Below, in pieces: positions 53,211-62,234 of a stretch of 64,000 nt of DNA. The DNA is from Cymbomonas tetramitiformis (taxonomy: Eukaryota; Chlorophyta; Pyramimonadophyceae; Pyramimonadales; Pyramimonadaceae). Each line of letters opens with the position of its first letter. Position 1 is the first letter of the stretch. A model generated the notes under the pieces. That model saw only the letters and a program-made list of their open reading frames with translations. It made no database searches and had not been told where the DNA came from. The stretch lies in assembly GCA_001247695.2 (NCBI GenBank), contig LGRX02035356.1, positions 19,418 through 83,417 on the forward strand, given 5' to 3'. The translations under genes and the position numbers were made by a program.

Positions 53211-55943
53211 CCCGACGAGCCTTTAGTCACTACAGGGGTTGCAGCAAGGGCCAGGGCAGCATCAGGCCCACTGAAGGCTGATGAGTTCGTCCGCGCCTTG
53301 CAAGCGGAATACGAACGCAGCCAGTACCTCAGCTCGTTGAAGGAGGAACTGGTCGCAGCCCCACATCAGAGGACAGACACATTTCGCATGGTAGACGACA
53401 TGATATGGCGAGTGGCAGAAGGGCGGTATCAGCTAGTGCTAGCTCAGGATTCCCCCCTCAGAGAGCTGGTGATGCGCGAAGCACACGAGTCCCCAGCAGC
53501 AGGGCACACAGGAAGGGATAAGACACTGGACAGAGTATCCCGTCGCTTTTGGTGGCCACGCATGAGCAAGGATGTCACCGACTGGTGCAAATCCTGCGTT
53601 GTGTGCCAACAGACCCGGCCACGCAACGGGTATCCAGACGGTCAGCTTAACCCCCTGCAAGTCCCAGTAAGACTGTGGCAAGTGGTTAGTATCGACTTCG
53701 TCACTGGGCTGCCCCGCACAGAGCGAGGGTACGACGCGTTTGCTACCTTCACGGACAAGTTGTCCAAGATGGTGCACGTAGTTCCCATGCTTTACGCTGA
53801 CAGCTCAGCTGCACAGATCGCGCGCATGTATTTCGACCAAGTGTGGCGTTTGCACGGCGCTCCCATGAAGATCGTCTGTGATCGGGACTCCCGCTTCAGG
53901 GATGAGATGCATCTCGAGCTACATCGGTTGATGGGAGTCCAGGTTGCCTCTACCACGCCGTACCACCCTCAAGGTGATGGGCAGGCAGAGCACACAAACC
54001 ACACGGTCGAACGCATGTTGCGCGCGTACGTCGACGCCAACCAGCACGATTGGGATTTATGGTGTACCCCGGTCGAGTACGCCATTAATGACTCTCGTTC
54101 CGCCGTCACGGGATTCACCCCTTTTGAACTGACGTATGGTCACGCTCCGGCCTCTCAGCTGGATTTCTTCGTGGAGGCAGCACTTGCATCACGGAGAGGC
54201 CGAGCTAAGGGGGGGAGGGGCGCAGCAGTAAAAAAGGGTACAGCCCACGAGACAGCCCGCCAGTTTGTTCGCCAGTTGCAGCTCGCTAGGGAGAAGCTGC
54301 TCTTAGCTCAGCAGCAACAGATCGCCCAGTACGACGCGCGTCACAGGTCCAGGAGTTACGCAGTAGGCGATGAGGTTTGGGTGGATGCCACGCACCTCAC
54401 TCAGCCGGGCGACCGCGGGTTGCACAAGAAGTTGCTTAAGAAGCGCCTTGGGCCCCTTCGGGTGCTGGAAGTCTTTCACAGCGACAGGCAGATGGCCCTT
54501 CCCGCGAGCGATAGAGGCGCACCGTCGGCCTATAGGTTGCAGACGCCTAAGCAGTGGAAAGTGCACGATGTGTTTACCGTGGACCGGCTTTCGCCAGTAG
54601 AGTCGGGCAGCCGCTTCGTTGAGAGAGCTAAGGAGATTCCCCCTCCTCCGTTGGACGTCAGCGGGCGCAAGGAAACCCACGTCGAGAGGGTGGAGCGTTC
54701 GCGCACGCGCCAGCGTCAGGGCAGGAGGTGGACAGAGTACCTGGTCAAGTGGACAGGAATGCCCCGCAGTGAGAACGAGTGGAAGACCCGAGAGGATCTG
54801 GAGTGGGACGGAGCCGGCAGGCCCGGTGTTCCCAACCGAGCGTTGTTGGAGTTTGAGAGGATCGAGGCTAAGAGAGTGGAGCGAGAGAAGCTTAGGGTCC
54901 GTAAGAGACGCGACGAGTCCGCAGGAGCGGTATGGACCACGCTATCGGAGGAGCTCAAGGTAGACGGAGCAATGCCATGGGTGCCAGAGGAGAGGTTTGA
55001 TGAGGAAGTAGGAACTTTCGCGAGAGTATCTGCTCAGAGCACCCTGCCGCCAGTCAACGGAGCCGCAGCACTTGAGAAGGAGCCAGTCGGCCAGTCTAGG
55101 ATTCTTGTATTGTTTTGTGGGACCGGGTCAGTCGAGAGGCAGTTCACTAAGCAATTTCCCAATAGCGAAGTAGTTGCTGTAGACATTCAGCCCAAGTGGG
55201 GCCCCACACATTGCGAGGATATCATGCGATGGGACTACCGACAGTTCAGACCAGGACACTTCGACGTAGTCTGGGCTAGCCCACCTTGCACAGAGTACAG
55301 CCAAGCGAAGACGGTAGGCATCCGAGATTTGCGTGCTGCGGACAGGCGAGTTCGTAGGACATTGGAGATCATCCGGTACTTGAGGCCCGAAGCATACTTC
55401 ATTGAGAGCCCGAGGGGAAGAGAGCCTCACGGGTTGCACACGCGTCGCTGCATGAGCAATCTACCAGCTCCGCACCTCGTCACGTACTGCAAATACGGGA
55501 CCGCATACAGGAAGCCCACGCACATCTGGACCAACGTTCCGTTGCGCACACCCTTGCGAGTATGCGATTCCGATACGCCTTGCGAGTTCTTCCGGCGGCA
55601 CGGTAGGCACGAGAAAGTAGCGCAAGGAGGGCGCGCGATGAGAGCCGGAGGTGTGTTCGCGAAGGGCATGGGAGCGCGAGAGAATTTGTATGGGATTCCG
55701 TCAGCACTGTTAAAACAGCTTTTCCACAACCTGACCCTACATGAAGAGGTGCATGCGTTCCTGTCTGAACTGCTTGTCAGGGAGGATCTGAGCGAGATGA
55801 GCGTTTTAGTCCAGTCAGCTGTTGTTGAGAGTGACCCGCCCGAGTTTGAGCCAGAACCGATAGCGTTAGCGGGAGTGCGAGCGGAGGTGACGATCATACC
55901 AGAGGGCGGATGGGAATCTGACGCGAGTGGTCTTAGCGATTGA
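53211..55943 (+). CDS. pol: pol part 2: integrase, chromodomain, C5-cytosine methyltransferase
   Basis: Same frame as pol part 1, directly after its TAA, with no good ATG near the start, so it may need readthrough. The integrase zinc region has H-GHTGRDKTLDRV...CKSCVVC. The catalytic core has VVSIDFVTGLP, VCDRDSRF and HPQGDGQAEHTN, giving the DDE set. A chromodomain follows at about nt 54720-54810 (RRWTEYLVKWTGMP...ENEWKTREDLEW). From about 55095 a C5-methyltransferase has ILVLFCGTGSVERQF (SAM motif I), WASPPCTEYSQAK with the catalytic Cys (motif IV), AYFIESPRG (motif VI position), YGTAYRKPTHIWTN (motif VIII region) and LYGIPSALLKQLF (motif X-like). It stops at TGA 55943. The chromodomain could target insertion or methylation to chosen chromatin. 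Confidence 0.9.
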   Translation, partial: PDEPLVTTGVAARARAASGPLKADEFVRALQAEYERSQYLSSLKEELVAAPHQRTDTFRMVDDMIWRVAEGRYQLVLAQDSPLRELVMREAHESPAAGHTGRDKTLDRVSRRFWWPRMSKDVTDWCKSCVVCQQTRPRNGYPDGQLNPLQVPVRLWQVVSIDFVTGLPRTERGYDAFATFTDKLSKMVHVVPMLYADSSAAQIARMYFDQVWRLHGAPMKIVCDRDSRFRDEMHLELHRLMGVQVASTTPYHPQGDGQAEHTNHTVERMLRAYVDANQHDWDLWCTPVEYAINDSRSAVTGFTPFELTYGHAPASQLDFFVEAALASRRGRAKGGRGAAVKKGTAHETARQFVRQLQLAREKLLLAQQQQIAQYDARHRSRSYAVGDEVWVDATHLTQPGDRGLHKKLLKKRLGPLRVLEVFHSDRQMALPASDRGAPSAYRLQTPKQWKVHDVFTVDRLSPVESGSRFVERAKEIPPPPLDVSGRKETHVERVERSRTRQRQGRRWTEYLVKWTGMPRSENEWKTREDLEWDGAGRPGVPNRALLEFERIEAKRVEREKLRVRKRRDESAGAVWTTLSEELKVDGAMPWVPEERFDEEVGTFARVSAQSTLPPVNGAAALEKEPVGQSRILVLFCGTGSVERQFTKQFPNSEVVAVDIQPKWGPTHCEDIMRWDYRQFRPGHFDVVWASPPCTEYSQAKTVGIRDLRAADRRVRRTLEIIRYLRPEAYFIESPRGREPHGLHTRRCMSNLPAPHLVTYCKYGTAYRKPTHIWTNVPLRTPLRVCDSDTPCEFFRRHGRHEKVAQGGRAMRAGGVFAKGMGARENLYGIPSALLKQLFHNLTLHEEVHAFLSELLVREDLSEMSVLVQSAVVESDPPEFEPEPIALAGVRAEVTIIPEGGWESDASGLSD
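55095..55760 (+). other. C5-cytosine DNA methyltransferase domain
   Basis: All the key motifs of the DNMT fold are in order and undamaged: FCGTGS, VVAVDIQ, PPCTEYS, ESPRG, a YRKPT...WTN block and the C-terminal IPSALL. The domain is compact, like prokaryotic or retroelement-borne enzymes, with no BAH or RFTS modules. Retrotransposon-borne 5mC methyltransferases are known from dinoflagellates and charophyte algae; this one is combined with a 6mA-type domain. Confidence 0.85.
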
Positions 55944-56664
55944 GGGCGTTGGGGAGCGTCGGGAAGAGCGGTGGCTCCAGCCTTGGCGAGACCAGGCGGC
56001 AGGTGAGAACCTGGGTAATCCATCCGAGAGAGCAGTGGCTCTAGCCTCGGCACAGCCAGGCAACAGGTGGAAATCTGTATAATCCATTTGAGCAGTGGCT
56101 CTGAGCCTTGGTATGACCAAGCGGCAGGTGAGAACCTGGGTAATCTATCCAAGTGAGCAGTGGCTCTAGCCTCGGCGCGACCAGGCAACAGGTGGAAATC
56201 TGTATAATCCATTTCACGAGAGCATTGGCTCCGGACCTGGCACGACCGGGCAGCAGTTGGAGATCTGGGTAAAAGCTCTAGCACTCCGAGGAGGCGGTGA
56301 AGGTTTAAAACCTTTCCTCCGGGCCGGCATCCCGAGAACTGTCAGGTAATTGGCAAACCTATTGTCATCCCCTGTAAGTGTACCGTGTTGGGAGGTTTAA
56401 AACCTTGAGCGTGGTAATGGATGTGAAACCTTGAGCCTTGGGGGAGCCTGGTAGTGCAGATGGCAGACCGGTGAGAGGCCGACCCTTGTGCTTAAGAGGT
56501 CGATCTCCTTATTGCGGTGTGTCTTGGGAAGTGTAATGTCATCCCAGACAACAGGCGGCTGAGACCTGTATAATCATCCTGAGCAACAGTAGAAGATCTG
56601 TATAAAAACTTTACTGGTCCGACGTGGTCAGCGTGGACGTGACCTTCCCTAAGGGGGGGGGAGT
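55944..56664 (+). repeat. 3' untranslated region with about 62-bp tandem repeats
   Basis: Five degenerate units starting GAGC(A/G)(G/T)TGGCTC lie at about 55967, 56030, 56090, 56154 and 56219, each with ACCAGGCAACAGGTGGAAAT or GCGGCAGGTGAGAACCTGGG and a (T/G)(A/G)TAATC(C/T)AT end. Partial units recur near 56545-56610. The region ends in the polypurine tract just before the 3' LTR. Confidence 0.7.
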
Positions 56665-57090
56665 TGTGCTAGGAGGCAAGCACAAGAGCAAGAAAAACGG
56701 CTAAGTATAAAACGCAGAAGTACTCAGTACGGAGTACAGTAGGACCGATCAGAATGATGTTGATGTGAGGTGCCTAGACTGTTGTACGGAGTACTCAGTA
56801 CAGTTGAGTTATGGAAAGAGTTCCTGAATGTATAAGAACTCTAAGAGTAACCCGTTTCGGGGAGATGAACTGAACTGAAAAGTAAAACATAAAAGTAAAG
56901 AGCCGTAACTGCTGTATATTGTGTATTGAAAGCATGCACTGATAGCAAAAGCATAACTATTAAGATTTACGAAACCGAAGTCTTGTAGTTGACCAATCGT
57001 AAGCATACCTCGTGCGGTCGTTTAATAAGTGTAGAATAGTATAAGTCCGAAACCGTAAAGAAGAGAAGAAGTCAAGTGTGGACTCCTACA
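56665..57090 (+). repeat. 3' LTR of the 14.4-kb Ty3/gypsy element
   Basis: 426 bp, identical by eye to 42670-43095. Followed by the second CTTTT duplication. Confidence 0.95.
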
Positions 57091-57190
57091 CTTTTACCGA
57101 AGAAGGCATCGAAAAGCTTGAGCATACCTTACAGGCGTTGAAGGACATTTTGGGCACAAAGCTCACGGACGTGCACGAAAAGTTTTGGCG
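57091..57190 (+). pseudogene. Exon fragment interrupted by the Ty3/gypsy insertion, right half
   Basis: In-phase continuation of 42602-42669: FTEEGIEKLEHTLQALKDIL then GTKLTDVHEKFWRD, a predicted amphipathic helix region. It runs straight into hairpin modules of the MULE type at about 57195, so the gene was already cut or belongs to that element. Confidence 0.4.
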
Positions 57191-57194
57191 CGAC

Positions 57195-57935
57195 GTTCGA
57201 ACCCAAACCCAAAACATCTGCCTTAGAAATAAATTGCGCGTTTCGCGCACAAGTAACTTGAAGCCTTGAGCTTCAGGTAACTTAAAGATATGTATCTTGG
57301 CAGTATTTGTGCCAAGTTTCGTGCTCTAGGACGCACGGGAAGCCCTCGGCTGTTTGGCATCTTTGGGTTTGGGTACGTTCGAACCCAAACCCAAAGGCAA
57401 AGGCATAGGACAGTTTCGTAGATTCTGTCCCGATGCCTTCGCAACCTCGCATGCTAACTCATATTATATTGAATATTCAACATTCAAGCGTTGGATACCC
57501 CACGCCAACGGGAAGCGCTCGGCTGATTTGTTATTTGGGTATGCGCACCCAAATGACCAAAAACGCATCTTTGAAACTCGTTAGTTTCAAAGATGCGTGG
57601 CCGATGCCTTCGTGCTTATGTGTATATTTCATATGAAATATTTCATGGAATAAATGTGAATATCCCGCACAAACGGGAAGCGCTCGGCTGTTTTGTAATT
57701 TTAGGGTGCACCCAAAATACAAAACGCATCTTTGAAACTCGGAAGTTTCAAAGATGCTTGCCGGTCGCGTGCAGCAGTAAAAGGCAAGGCAAAGGGTTTA
57801 GGATATAGAAGAAGTAGGAATAGTTTTCAGAAGCACTAGAATACTTTCCATATGCTTCTGAAAACTATTCCTACTGCCGCTAAATCTTAAACCCTTTGCC
57901 TTCCCCTTTGCCTTTGACCTTCCGTTCGCAGCTTT
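57195..57935. repeat. Hairpin-module array, inverted relative of the MULE interior
   Basis: Contains, in reverse order and orientation, the modules of 3340-4260: TTGCGCGTTTCGCGCA, GAAGCCTTGAGCTTC, GGGAAGCCCTCGGCTGTTTG, GGGAAGCGCTCGGCTG and the TTTGAAACT...AGTTTCAAA hairpins (57568-57595 and about 57729-57758). It ends in a long imperfect palindrome (about 57785-57915) with arms such as GGAATAGTTTTCAGAAGCA and its complement. No TIR matching the MULE ends was seen. Confidence 0.65.
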
Positions 57936-58055
57936 ACCGTGTGCACCTCGCAGCGGTGGCACCTCGGATCCGGCGAAATGACGATGACGACCTGTCTCAG
58001 GTCTGATGACATCTCGATCGCGCGGAATCAGTTCCCACTTCGTGTCAAATATCGT

Positions 58056-59435
58056 TTACCATTCTTCCACATATTTCCTCAGTACGGCCTCAATGGTCAG
58101 GTGGTTGGAGGAGAAGGGAGGATTGCACCAGACGTTAAATCCTCGCCAGTTTTCCTTCAAGCAGTCCGTCCAGTAGCGGTTAACTTGACGATTATTCCCT
58201 CCCAAGTCGCAACAGGCGTCCACCTCGAAAGGTCCATATTCCTGACTCAGAAAATCGAACATGTCCGCACGGAACTTCCAGTCCTGTCGGTCGCTGGGCT
58301 CCAGGAATCTGGTTGAGGCCTCGCTGCGCTTCGGCGCCGCGGTGTCGCCAGCAGGGGCTTTCCCGGGAGATGGGGGCGAGGAAGCTGTCAATTTGCCAGA
58401 GCGCGTCTGAACCGCCAGGGTTGCTTCCTCGTACCCCGTTTCTGCCAGCTGCAAGGTGTGCAGTGCGTCCAGCCAGAGTTGAGGGGAGTCCAGCCAGGTG
58501 AGAGCCCCACTGTACGCGAGGACTGAGTCAGGTTCTTTGTTCTTGGCGTTGTTGGACTTGCGCTCCTTCAACTTGTTGGGATCTACCACTCCCAGTGGGG
58601 CGCGTCCTTGGCGAGACTCTTTACCAGGAGCCGCAGGTCTGAACTTGCTGACAGTGTCCGCGGCAGAGGGGGGTCGCTGCGGTTTCCCAGAAGGATGGAC
58701 GATAATATGCTGCCAGCTATAATCGAGCCCAGGCTTTCGCTCCCCAAAGTACGCAGTCAATGGCTCGGGAGTCCCCTCGATGATGTCAAGTTCTACACAA
58801 GCATCTGCAGATATTAAATCTGGTGGTCCTCCAGTAGTTCGCGCTTGACTATATTGGGTACACGGTGGACTCGCCCATATTACATCAAAATATCCAGGAG
58901 GGTAATAGCTCCAATATTCCCAATCTTCAATTCTGGTGACATGCGTAGATCGCCAGAACTTATCAGAATCTAAAGATACTGTCTGTGCCTGAGGGAAGCA
59001 TTCTGAGAAGGATCTTTGAACTGAGCCAGTGCCACTGAAGAGTACCAGTATTCTGATAGGTTTTACTGGAACTGGCGATAACTCAGTCACATACGCCACT
59101 TCTCCAGAATCGGTAAAGTGTTGTTCTTCCCATGGAAGACACGCACTCGCAGAGCTGTTAGTCATACCCCAGAACTGCGCTGATAATTGCTGCACTAATG
59201 TCCCACTGTCCGCTGGCATTATTAACGCAGCATTCTGATGTCGTCGATGTTCTCTTCTCCGCGCAGCTGAATCTCTGACCTGCTGCTCCATTGCTAGGCG
59301 TCTCTCTTCAAAATCCCGCAACTGTTGTAATGGGGCACCGCGCTCTAACTTATCACGCGTTCTCCACTGATCACGGGCTTTAGAGAACCCGGTCCATCGC
59401 ACCTTCCATTCCTCTATTTCTTTGCCCCTGCTCAC
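58056..59435 (-). pseudogene. Rearranged retroelement fragment: chromodomain, 5mC and Dam-like methyltransferases in one frame
   Basis: One uninterrupted minus-strand frame of 459 codons without a good start. It begins in a chromodomain remnant (EEWKVRWTGFSKARDQWRTR). Then comes the N-terminal half of a C5-methyltransferase (ILVLFSGTGSVQRSF and WASPPCTQYSQAR), which breaks off before the later motifs. Next is a linker matching the segment that precedes the Dam domain in the 14.4-kb element (ALTWLDSPQLWLDALHTL against GLTWVESPALWLDAAATL). Last is the Dam-like domain (FEVDACCDLGGNNRQ, YWTDCLKENWRG, WCNPPF), ending at 58056. The domains are in the opposite order to the intact element, so a recombination or tandem-copy deletion joined pol's end to its middle. 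The 5mC half is probably dead; the Dam half lacks the region after NPPF. Confidence 0.75.
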
Positions 59436-59479
59436 GCCAGTGCCGACAACGGGTCCGGGTCCGACCCGTACCCGTTGAA

Positions 59480-59745
59480 CGGATCGCTAATTTGCTCAGG
59501 CTCCGGCCCCATCCGTCACCGACGGATCTTGAAAATTCGCAGGCTCCGTTGAAGTCCGTCTCTGCCGGATCTTTTAGAATCGAGGCTCCGCGTCAATCCG
59601 TCTCCGTGGATTCTGGAAAATCTCAGGCTCCGAGCGCATCCGTGCCCGTCGGAGGCGCAAGCTGTTGAGGCTCCGTTGAAATCCGTCTCCGTGAAATTCT
59701 GCAATTTGCTGGATCCGTCTCCGTGATCCGTCGGATCGCCGGCGG
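59480..59745. repeat. 43-bp degenerate tandem repeat
   Basis: Units starting (C/G)AGGCTCCG at about 59498, 59539, 59582, 59625 and 59669, with inner (A/G)TCCGTCTC(C/T)G. Spacing 41-44 bp. Directly upstream (minus strand) of the methyltransferase fusion fragment. Confidence 0.65.
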
Positions 59746-59903
59746 CCTACACTAGTCACAGCTCGCAGACGAGACGAGAGCAGACGAGAGGCCCAGTGCG
59801 CAGTGGCAGCGCATTTTATTCATTCTCGCACCCCCAACTTAAACAGTCACAGCACAGTACTGTCTCTCTCTCCCCTAATAGTAATAATTCATAATAGAGA
59901 ATA

Positions 59904-60563
59904 ATGCGACGTGCAGTTGCCGTTCCAGGCGCCAATGCACCAAGGCCGGGCGGGGCCACACGAAGTGTACAAAGCTCGCTGGCATGCGAGATAGTTAAGA
60001 AGTACCCTGGTCCTCAACAGGTCGAGCTGGCAGTCGAAGTGAACATTCCAGGCAGATGGTTCAATTCAGCAGACATGACAACAGCGGAAAAGAGCCACTT
60101 ATTTAGGTGTATCGCAGTAGAGAATGCTGAGGTTCGGCAATTTGGCACCGGGCGCAACGCATCGAAGACTGAGGCTTTGCGCTTTCAGGTATGAGTGTTC
60201 TATATTCGTTCCGGGTCGTTCGTTCGTTGCACAATTCGTTCGCCTGCAGCGTACCCGCCTACGTAAAACGCAATTGCCGGCGTTGGTGCGTGCGTGCGTG
60301 GTCTGAACTCCCGCCCTCGTTGTTGTTGACATGTTGGTTGCGCATGCTTACTTCGTTTGTGCAGGTGGTCGAGGATGTTGCTGAGAACCCTGATCACGAA
60401 GGCTATTGGATCCGACTCGATCAGTGGAACCGCTTCCGGCACGATACATACAAGGATGATCGCGACGCTGAGCTGCCATTTATTCCAGACGCCACGAGAG
60501 TATCAGAAGCCATCAACACGCAAGCATCTGCTACCGTTGAGCCCACTGCTGGAAGAGCACCGG
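59904..60563 (+). pseudogene. Two-exon gene of unknown function, cut by an LTR
   Basis: Exon 1 runs from ATG 59904 (MRRAVAVPGANAPRPGG) to 60188. Intron 60189-60364 is GT-AG (CAG|GTATGAG...TTTGTGCAG). Exon 2 reads on in phase from 60365 with VVEDVAENPDHEGYWIRLDQ. The protein has VELAVEVNIPGRWFNSADMT and FGTGRNASKTEALRFQ; no domain was recognised. Exon 2 enters the LTR of a minus-strand Ty3/gypsy element at 60564, so the last residues before the stop at 60619 are LTR-derived and the original C-terminus is lost. Confidence 0.5.
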
Positions 60564-61204
60564 TGTACAAACATTTCGTGCGTGCTTGTCCTGATGAACA
60601 GCATACCATTGCCAGCTGATACGGCTGTAGATACAAGCGCCGTGAATATATTATCAATATACAATGAAACACTGCAAAGTTGGACAGCAATGCAGGTGAA
60701 CGGATGAGCGGGTTTGTGAGTGCAGTCTCTGTAAGAGGATCTGCTGAAGCACAACGCTTCCTCACTTTTATACCTACGTCACCCATCATCTTAGATGGTA
60801 CCGCCATTGGGTTGTGAACCCGAGACGTAGGTTGAACGACCAGCATGGTAATAACGACTAGTTCGTTCATGCTGCACATGCGAGTTCCGCGCATGCTGGA
60901 AGCTAAAGATGGTTCTTGGTTTGTTTCCAAGATGTATCTTTGCTTTGCCATCTTCGAGTTCAATCATACGAACTCTCGATGACAGGGATGCCTGATGATA
61001 TGACATAATCATCTGGCGACATGTACAGTCATCGTCGACCGTACTGACGACTGTCATAAATGTATGACGCGACTCGACCTGTACAGTCATGATCGACCAT
61101 ACTGTCGACTGTCATAATAATATATGACATGACATGACATGACATGACATGGTATGACACGTATGACATGTATGACACATATGTCATCGGTCATAACCCT
61201 GACA
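60564..61204 (-). repeat. 3' LTR of the second Ty3/gypsy element
   Basis: On the minus strand it starts TGTCAGGGTTATGACC and ends GTTTGTACA, 641 bp. It holds a TGACA microsatellite (about 61117-61150) and shares its layout with the solo LTR at 7037-7680. Confidence 0.7.
60765..60772 (-). promoter_or_regulatory. TATA box in the LTR
   Basis: TATAAAAG on the minus strand within the LTR, in GGTATAAAAGTGAGGAAG; the likely core promoter of this LTR family. Confidence 0.45.
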
Positions 61205-62234
61205 GATCTCCCCTCTTAAGAGAGTTGTGACCTCACAACGGGCATACCTTTGTATATGTCTTTGATGTCTTTGTTGTTGTCGCTTCTTGCTGGTACCAGT
61301 CTTCTTACACCGATTTGAGGCGTCCCTCATGGTGTTTTTAGGTTATTGGGGGGAACTGAGTCCACTTTAGTCCCTCACCTTAGGCATTTAGCCATACAGT
61401 CCTTAGGATGCAGCCCACCTTTCCGGAAATCGTATCGTTGAGTGACGTTCCAAGGTTCAATGAAGAGCGTTTTCGCGATACAATCCTACGCTGGATTACT
61501 GATTGATCCACACGTTATCATGTATGTGCTAGACGATTCAAAGCATCCGAAGTCTACGTTACGGATTATTTGCGCTAGCCGTCGTCGCTTTAGCAAACGA
61601 TGATCCCACGATTTAACGATTTATAATCGCACGATTCTCCGCCTGATATAGTGCACCCAACCCTTCCTCCCCTCCTTAAGCTACTTTGGAGGATCATAGG
61701 TGGCGATGGGGAGCCCGATTTTTGGGGCTTGTTTTTAATGCAAACGGAGTGGCCCTGCTTAACGGAATTGGACTTATAATCCTCAACCGGTCCGCTCAAC
61801 TCCTCAATGTTTTTGTCCAGTACGCACGCTTTGACGAACATCTATCGCGATGAGTGAGAATGGATTCGCCACGTACTAATGTGAAATTTATTTAGTTATG
61901 TTTGTCAAGCACAACTTAGGATCACAACTCCGTCTACCTCAGTCGAAATCTCCGGTAGCTTCGGATGACTGGCCAAGAATCCGATGACAAACCACGGTTT
62001 TGGCAAAGGTAGCATTTAGCAGTTTTTATTTATCCACAGATGTGATATCTCGCATGTGTGCGTATCTGTGCAAGGGTATGATTTTGAACAAGGCTCACTA
62101 CACCTTTAGCAAGGAAGGATCAATTCCTGCTTCAATGCAACATAATGATAAACATTAAGAGCAAGGTTATATAGATGATCGACATGTATTAGTATATATT
62201 ACAAGAAGTAAGGACATAAGGCTTAATATAATGT
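61205..62234 (-). other. 3' untranslated part of the second Ty3/gypsy element
   Basis: No convincing frame between the end of the chromodomain and the LTR. Contains AACGATTTATAATCGTNCGATT-like short inverted pieces near 61600. Nothing else recognised. Confidence 0.4.

Larger units (their letters stand above)
42670..57090 (+). mobile_element. Complete Ty3/gypsy retrotransposon carrying two DNA methyltransferases
   Basis: 426-bp LTRs at 42670-43095 and 56665-57090 are identical as far as I can read them, start TGTGCTAGGAGG and end CTCCTACA, and are flanked by CTTTT (42665-42669 and 57091-57095). A polypurine tract (AAGGGGGGGGGAG) precedes the 3' LTR. Order of parts: leader, gag with W-rich repeats and zinc knuckle, protease, RT, RNase H, Dam-like N6-adenine methyltransferase, integrase, chromodomain, C5-cytosine methyltransferase, and a 3' region with 62-bp repeats. 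The pol order with integrase last plus a chromodomain is typical of chromovirus-like Ty3/gypsy elements. Both methyltransferase domains are extra cargo. Identical LTRs mean a very recent insertion. Confidence 0.95.
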
